Assembly: GCA_044326505.1 (NCBI GenBank)
Contig: JBIRBF010000166.1
Location: 1 to 6,147 of the forward strand
DNA: 6,147 bases
DNA from: JACJWR01 sp044326505
GTDB taxonomy: Bacteria > Actinomycetota > Actinomycetes > S36-B12 > UBA10799
Direction: 5' to 3'
Part shown: positions 4,159 to 6,147 of the stretch, piece by piece
Layout of the letters: each line of letters begins with the position of its first letter
How positions within the stretch are numbered: position 1 is the first letter of the stretch
Notes under the pieces: model-generated
Databases searched by the model: none
What the model was told of the DNA's origin: nothing
Seen by the model: only the letters and a program-made list of their open reading frames with translations
Position numbers and translations under genes: made by a program

Positions 4159-6147
4159 ATGGCCTCGAAGACATCCGGATCGACGAAGAAGCCTCAGGCC
4201 GACGAAGGCTACAACCCCGAGGGGCTGCCCGAGTCCGGCGGCGAGGGCTACTTGTCCGACGAGGCCATCGAGACCATCGACGCCTGGTGGCGCGCGAACA
4301 TGTACATGACCGTCGGGCAGATCTACCTCGGCGACAACGTGCTCGTGCGCCGCGAGCTCAAGAGCAGCGACATCAAGCCCCGACTGCTCGGCCACTGGGG
4401 GACCTCGGCCGGCCTAGGCTTCATCTACTCGCACATGAACCGCTGCATCCGCGAGCGCGGCACCAAGGCGATCTTCATGGTCGGACCGGGCCATGGTGGC
4501 CCGTCCCTCACCGCCGCGTCCTGGCTAGAGGGCACGTGGGCTGACGCCTATCCCGACACCCCGCAGGACGCGAAGGGCATGCGGACGCTGTTCCGCCGCT
4601 TCTCAGCCCCGGGCGGCATCCCCAGCCACGTGTCGGTGACGACGCCCGGCTCAATCCATGAGGGTGGCGAACTCGGCTACGTGCTGATCCACGCCTTTGG
4701 GTCGGTGATGGACAACCCCGACCTGGTGACGGTCGCCGTCGTGGGCGATGGCGAGGCCGAGACCGGCCCGCTGGAGGGCTCCTGGAAGGGCATCTCGTTC
4801 ATCAACCCGGAGCGCGACGGCGCAGTGCTGCCGATCCTGCACCTCAACGGCTACAAGATCGCCGGCCCCACGGTGCTGTCCCGCAAGAGCCCGGAGGAAG
4901 TGCGGTCGCTCTTCGAGGGCCACGGCTACGAGGTGCTCGAGGTTGAGGGCAGCGATCTGCCGGGCATGCACAACCGCTTCGCCAAGACGCTCGACGAGGC
5001 GCTGGACAAGATCAAGGCGATCCAGGACGAGGTGCGCACGAACGGCTTCACCTCCCGGCCCCGCTGGCCGATGATCGTCCTTCGCAGCCCCAAGGGCTGG
5101 ACCGGCCCGCCCACCGTCGACGGCATCAAGGTGACCGACTCGTGGCGCGCCCACCAGGTACCGCTTTCAGGGGTCAAGGGCAACGAGGAGCACCTGGACA
5201 TCCTCGAGAACTGGCTGCGCTCCTACAAGCCCGAGGACCTCTTCGACGACACCGGCGCCCCCACTGAGATCGTCACCAAGAACAACCCCGACGGTGACCT
5301 GCGCATGACCGCCGAGCCCTTCGCCAACGGCGGCAAGCTCACCGAGGCGCTCGAGCTGCGCGGATTCCGGACCTACGAGGTGCCGGTGCCCACGCCCGCC
5401 ACCGAGCGGATGGAGAGCCCGCGGGCGCTCGGCGCGATGATGCGCGACATCTACGTGGACAACCCCGAGACGTTCCGCGTCTTCTGCCCCGATGAGACCA
5501 ACTCCAACCGCATCGGCGAGGTCTTCGACGTCTCCGACCGCGCCTGGATGGAAACCGTCATCCCGGACGACGTCAAGATCGGCCCGTCCGGCCGGGTGAT
5601 GGAGGTGCTCAGCGAGCACAACTGCCATGGCTGGCTCGAGGCCTACACGCTGACCGGTCGGCACGGGCTGTTCGCCACCTACGAGTCGTTCGCCATGGTG
5701 AGCGCCTCGATGACGATCCAGCACGCGAAGTGGCTGGAGGAGATGAACCAGCTCGACTGGCGCGTGGACATCCCGAGCCTCAACATCCTGCTCACCAGCA
5801 CCTGCTGGCGCAATGACCACAACGGCTTCAGCCACCAGGGGCCCGGACTGATCCAGAACGTCATCACCAACCGCGGCGAGGTCTCCCGGGTGTACCTGCC
5901 GCCGGACGCGAACTGCCTGCTCAGCGTCGCCGACCACTGCTTCACGTCCAAGAACTACGTCAACGTGATCGTGATCGACAAGCAGCCGCAGCTGCAGTAC
6001 CTGACGATGGACGAAGCGATCGCGCACTGCACCCAGGGCGCCTCGATCTGGGAGTGGGCCGGTAACGACGACGGCGCCACCTCGCCGGACATCGTGCTGG
6101 CCAGCGCGGGCGACGTGGTGACCATGGAGACAGTCGCCGCCGCCGAC
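4159..6147 (+). CDS. xfp: Phosphoketolase (xylulose-5-P / fructose-6-P), 3' end beyond the window
   Basis: This thiamine-diphosphate enzyme splits xylulose 5-phosphate, and in dual-specificity forms fructose 6-phosphate, with inorganic phosphate to give acetyl phosphate plus a sugar phosphate. The frame stays open to the window end: 663 residues of the roughly 790-825 usual, so most of the C-terminal domain is outside. Residues 1-14 are K/S/T-rich and probably disordered. Landmarks are GHWGTSAG (78-85), GPGHGG (109-114), PGGIPSH (151-157), signature EGGELGY (168-174), the second signature ending GDGE (196-199) and the ThDP/metal region GDGEAETG to N230. Compared from memory with Bifidobacterium Xfp, H79, H112, H332, E486, Y508, H554, N555 and H559 match its H64, H97, H320, E479, Y501, H548, N549 and H553. 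Substrate preference cannot be read from this. A 190-bp gap with its own signals separates it from purC. Confidence 0.95.
   Translation, partial: MASKTSGSTKKPQADEGYNPEGLPESGGEGYLSDEAIETIDAWWRANMYMTVGQIYLGDNVLVRRELKSSDIKPRLLGHWGTSAGLGFIYSHMNRCIRERGTKAIFMVGPGHGGPSLTAASWLEGTWADAYPDTPQDAKGMRTLFRRFSAPGGIPSHVSVTTPGSIHEGGELGYVLIHAFGSVMDNPDLVTVAVVGDGEAETGPLEGSWKGISFINPERDGAVLPILHLNGYKIAGPTVLSRKSPEEVRSLFEGHGYEVLEVEGSDLPGMHNRFAKTLDEALDKIKAIQDEVRTNGFTSRPRWPMIVLRSPKGWTGPPTVDGIKVTDSWRAHQVPLSGVKGNEEHLDILENWLRSYKPEDLFDDTGAPTEIVTKNNPDGDLRMTAEPFANGGKLTEALELRGFRTYEVPVPTPATERMESPRALGAMMRDIYVDNPETFRVFCPDETNSNRIGEVFDVSDRAWMETVIPDDVKIGPSGRVMEVLSEHNCHGWLEAYTLTGRHGLFATYESFAMVSASMTIQHAKWLEEMNQLDWRVDIPSLNILLTSTCWRNDHNGFSHQGPGLIQNVITNRGEVSRVYLPPDANCLLSVADHCFTSKNYVNVIVIDKQPQLQYLTMDEAIAHCTQGASIWEWAGNDDGATSPDIVLASAGDVVTMETVAAAD

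Noticed and set aside
4026..4544. 172-codon + strand open frame overlapping the start of the phosphoketolase gene
   Set aside because: It is in another frame from the phosphoketolase, and its translation is arginine-rich shadow sequence after the first 45 residues, without motifs.
5167..6027. 286-codon minus-strand open frame opposite the phosphoketolase gene
   Set aside because: An antisense shadow with a V/H/L/E-rich composition typical of reverse-read GC-rich genes; no motif.
1..6147. A novel defence, mobile or otherwise undescribed multi-gene system
   Set aside because: All four genes belong to well-known metabolic families with intact motifs; I see no transposase, integrase, CRISPR repeats, RNA gene or unexplained coding region.

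Overview
The window is GC-rich, with strong G/C bias at third codon positions. It encodes proteins of clear actinobacterial (Actinomycetota) character: the PurB ends its lyase signature in H-K-M-N-T-R and has the actinobacterial N-terminus (IPNVLAARYAS), and the PurC is the roughly 300-residue form. I cannot name a genus from the sequence. All genes lie on the + strand.

Layout: 1-218 is a leader with no convincing gene; it holds a GC hairpin/palindrome and a possible -10 element placed for leaderless transcription of purD. purD (219-1490) and purB (1487-2914) overlap by an ATGA and form a coupled pair. A 154-bp gap (2915-3068) contains two mutually exclusive hairpins and a C/A-rich, G-poor tract, then purC (3069-3968, GTG start). 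A second gap (3969-4158) holds a small hairpin, a PHO-box-like tandem repeat spaced 11 bp, a perfect TTGACA and a Shine-Dalgarno. It leads into a phosphoketolase gene (4159 to the window end, 663 codons present, C-terminus cut off by the window edge).

How the genes fit together: PurD makes GAR (second step of de novo purine synthesis), PurC makes SAICAR, and PurB cleaves SAICAR to AICAR and later adenylosuccinate to AMP, so the first three genes are one pathway unit. Phosphoketolase uses pentose phosphates and inorganic phosphate to make acetyl phosphate. It shares the pentose phosphate pool that supplies PRPP for purines, but its own upstream signals suggest a separate transcription unit.

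I see no mobile element, CRISPR array, RNA gene or unknown protein-coding system. The genes are ordinary. What deserves a second look is in the two intergenic regions and the purD start, and those points are hypotheses read by eye from the DNA.
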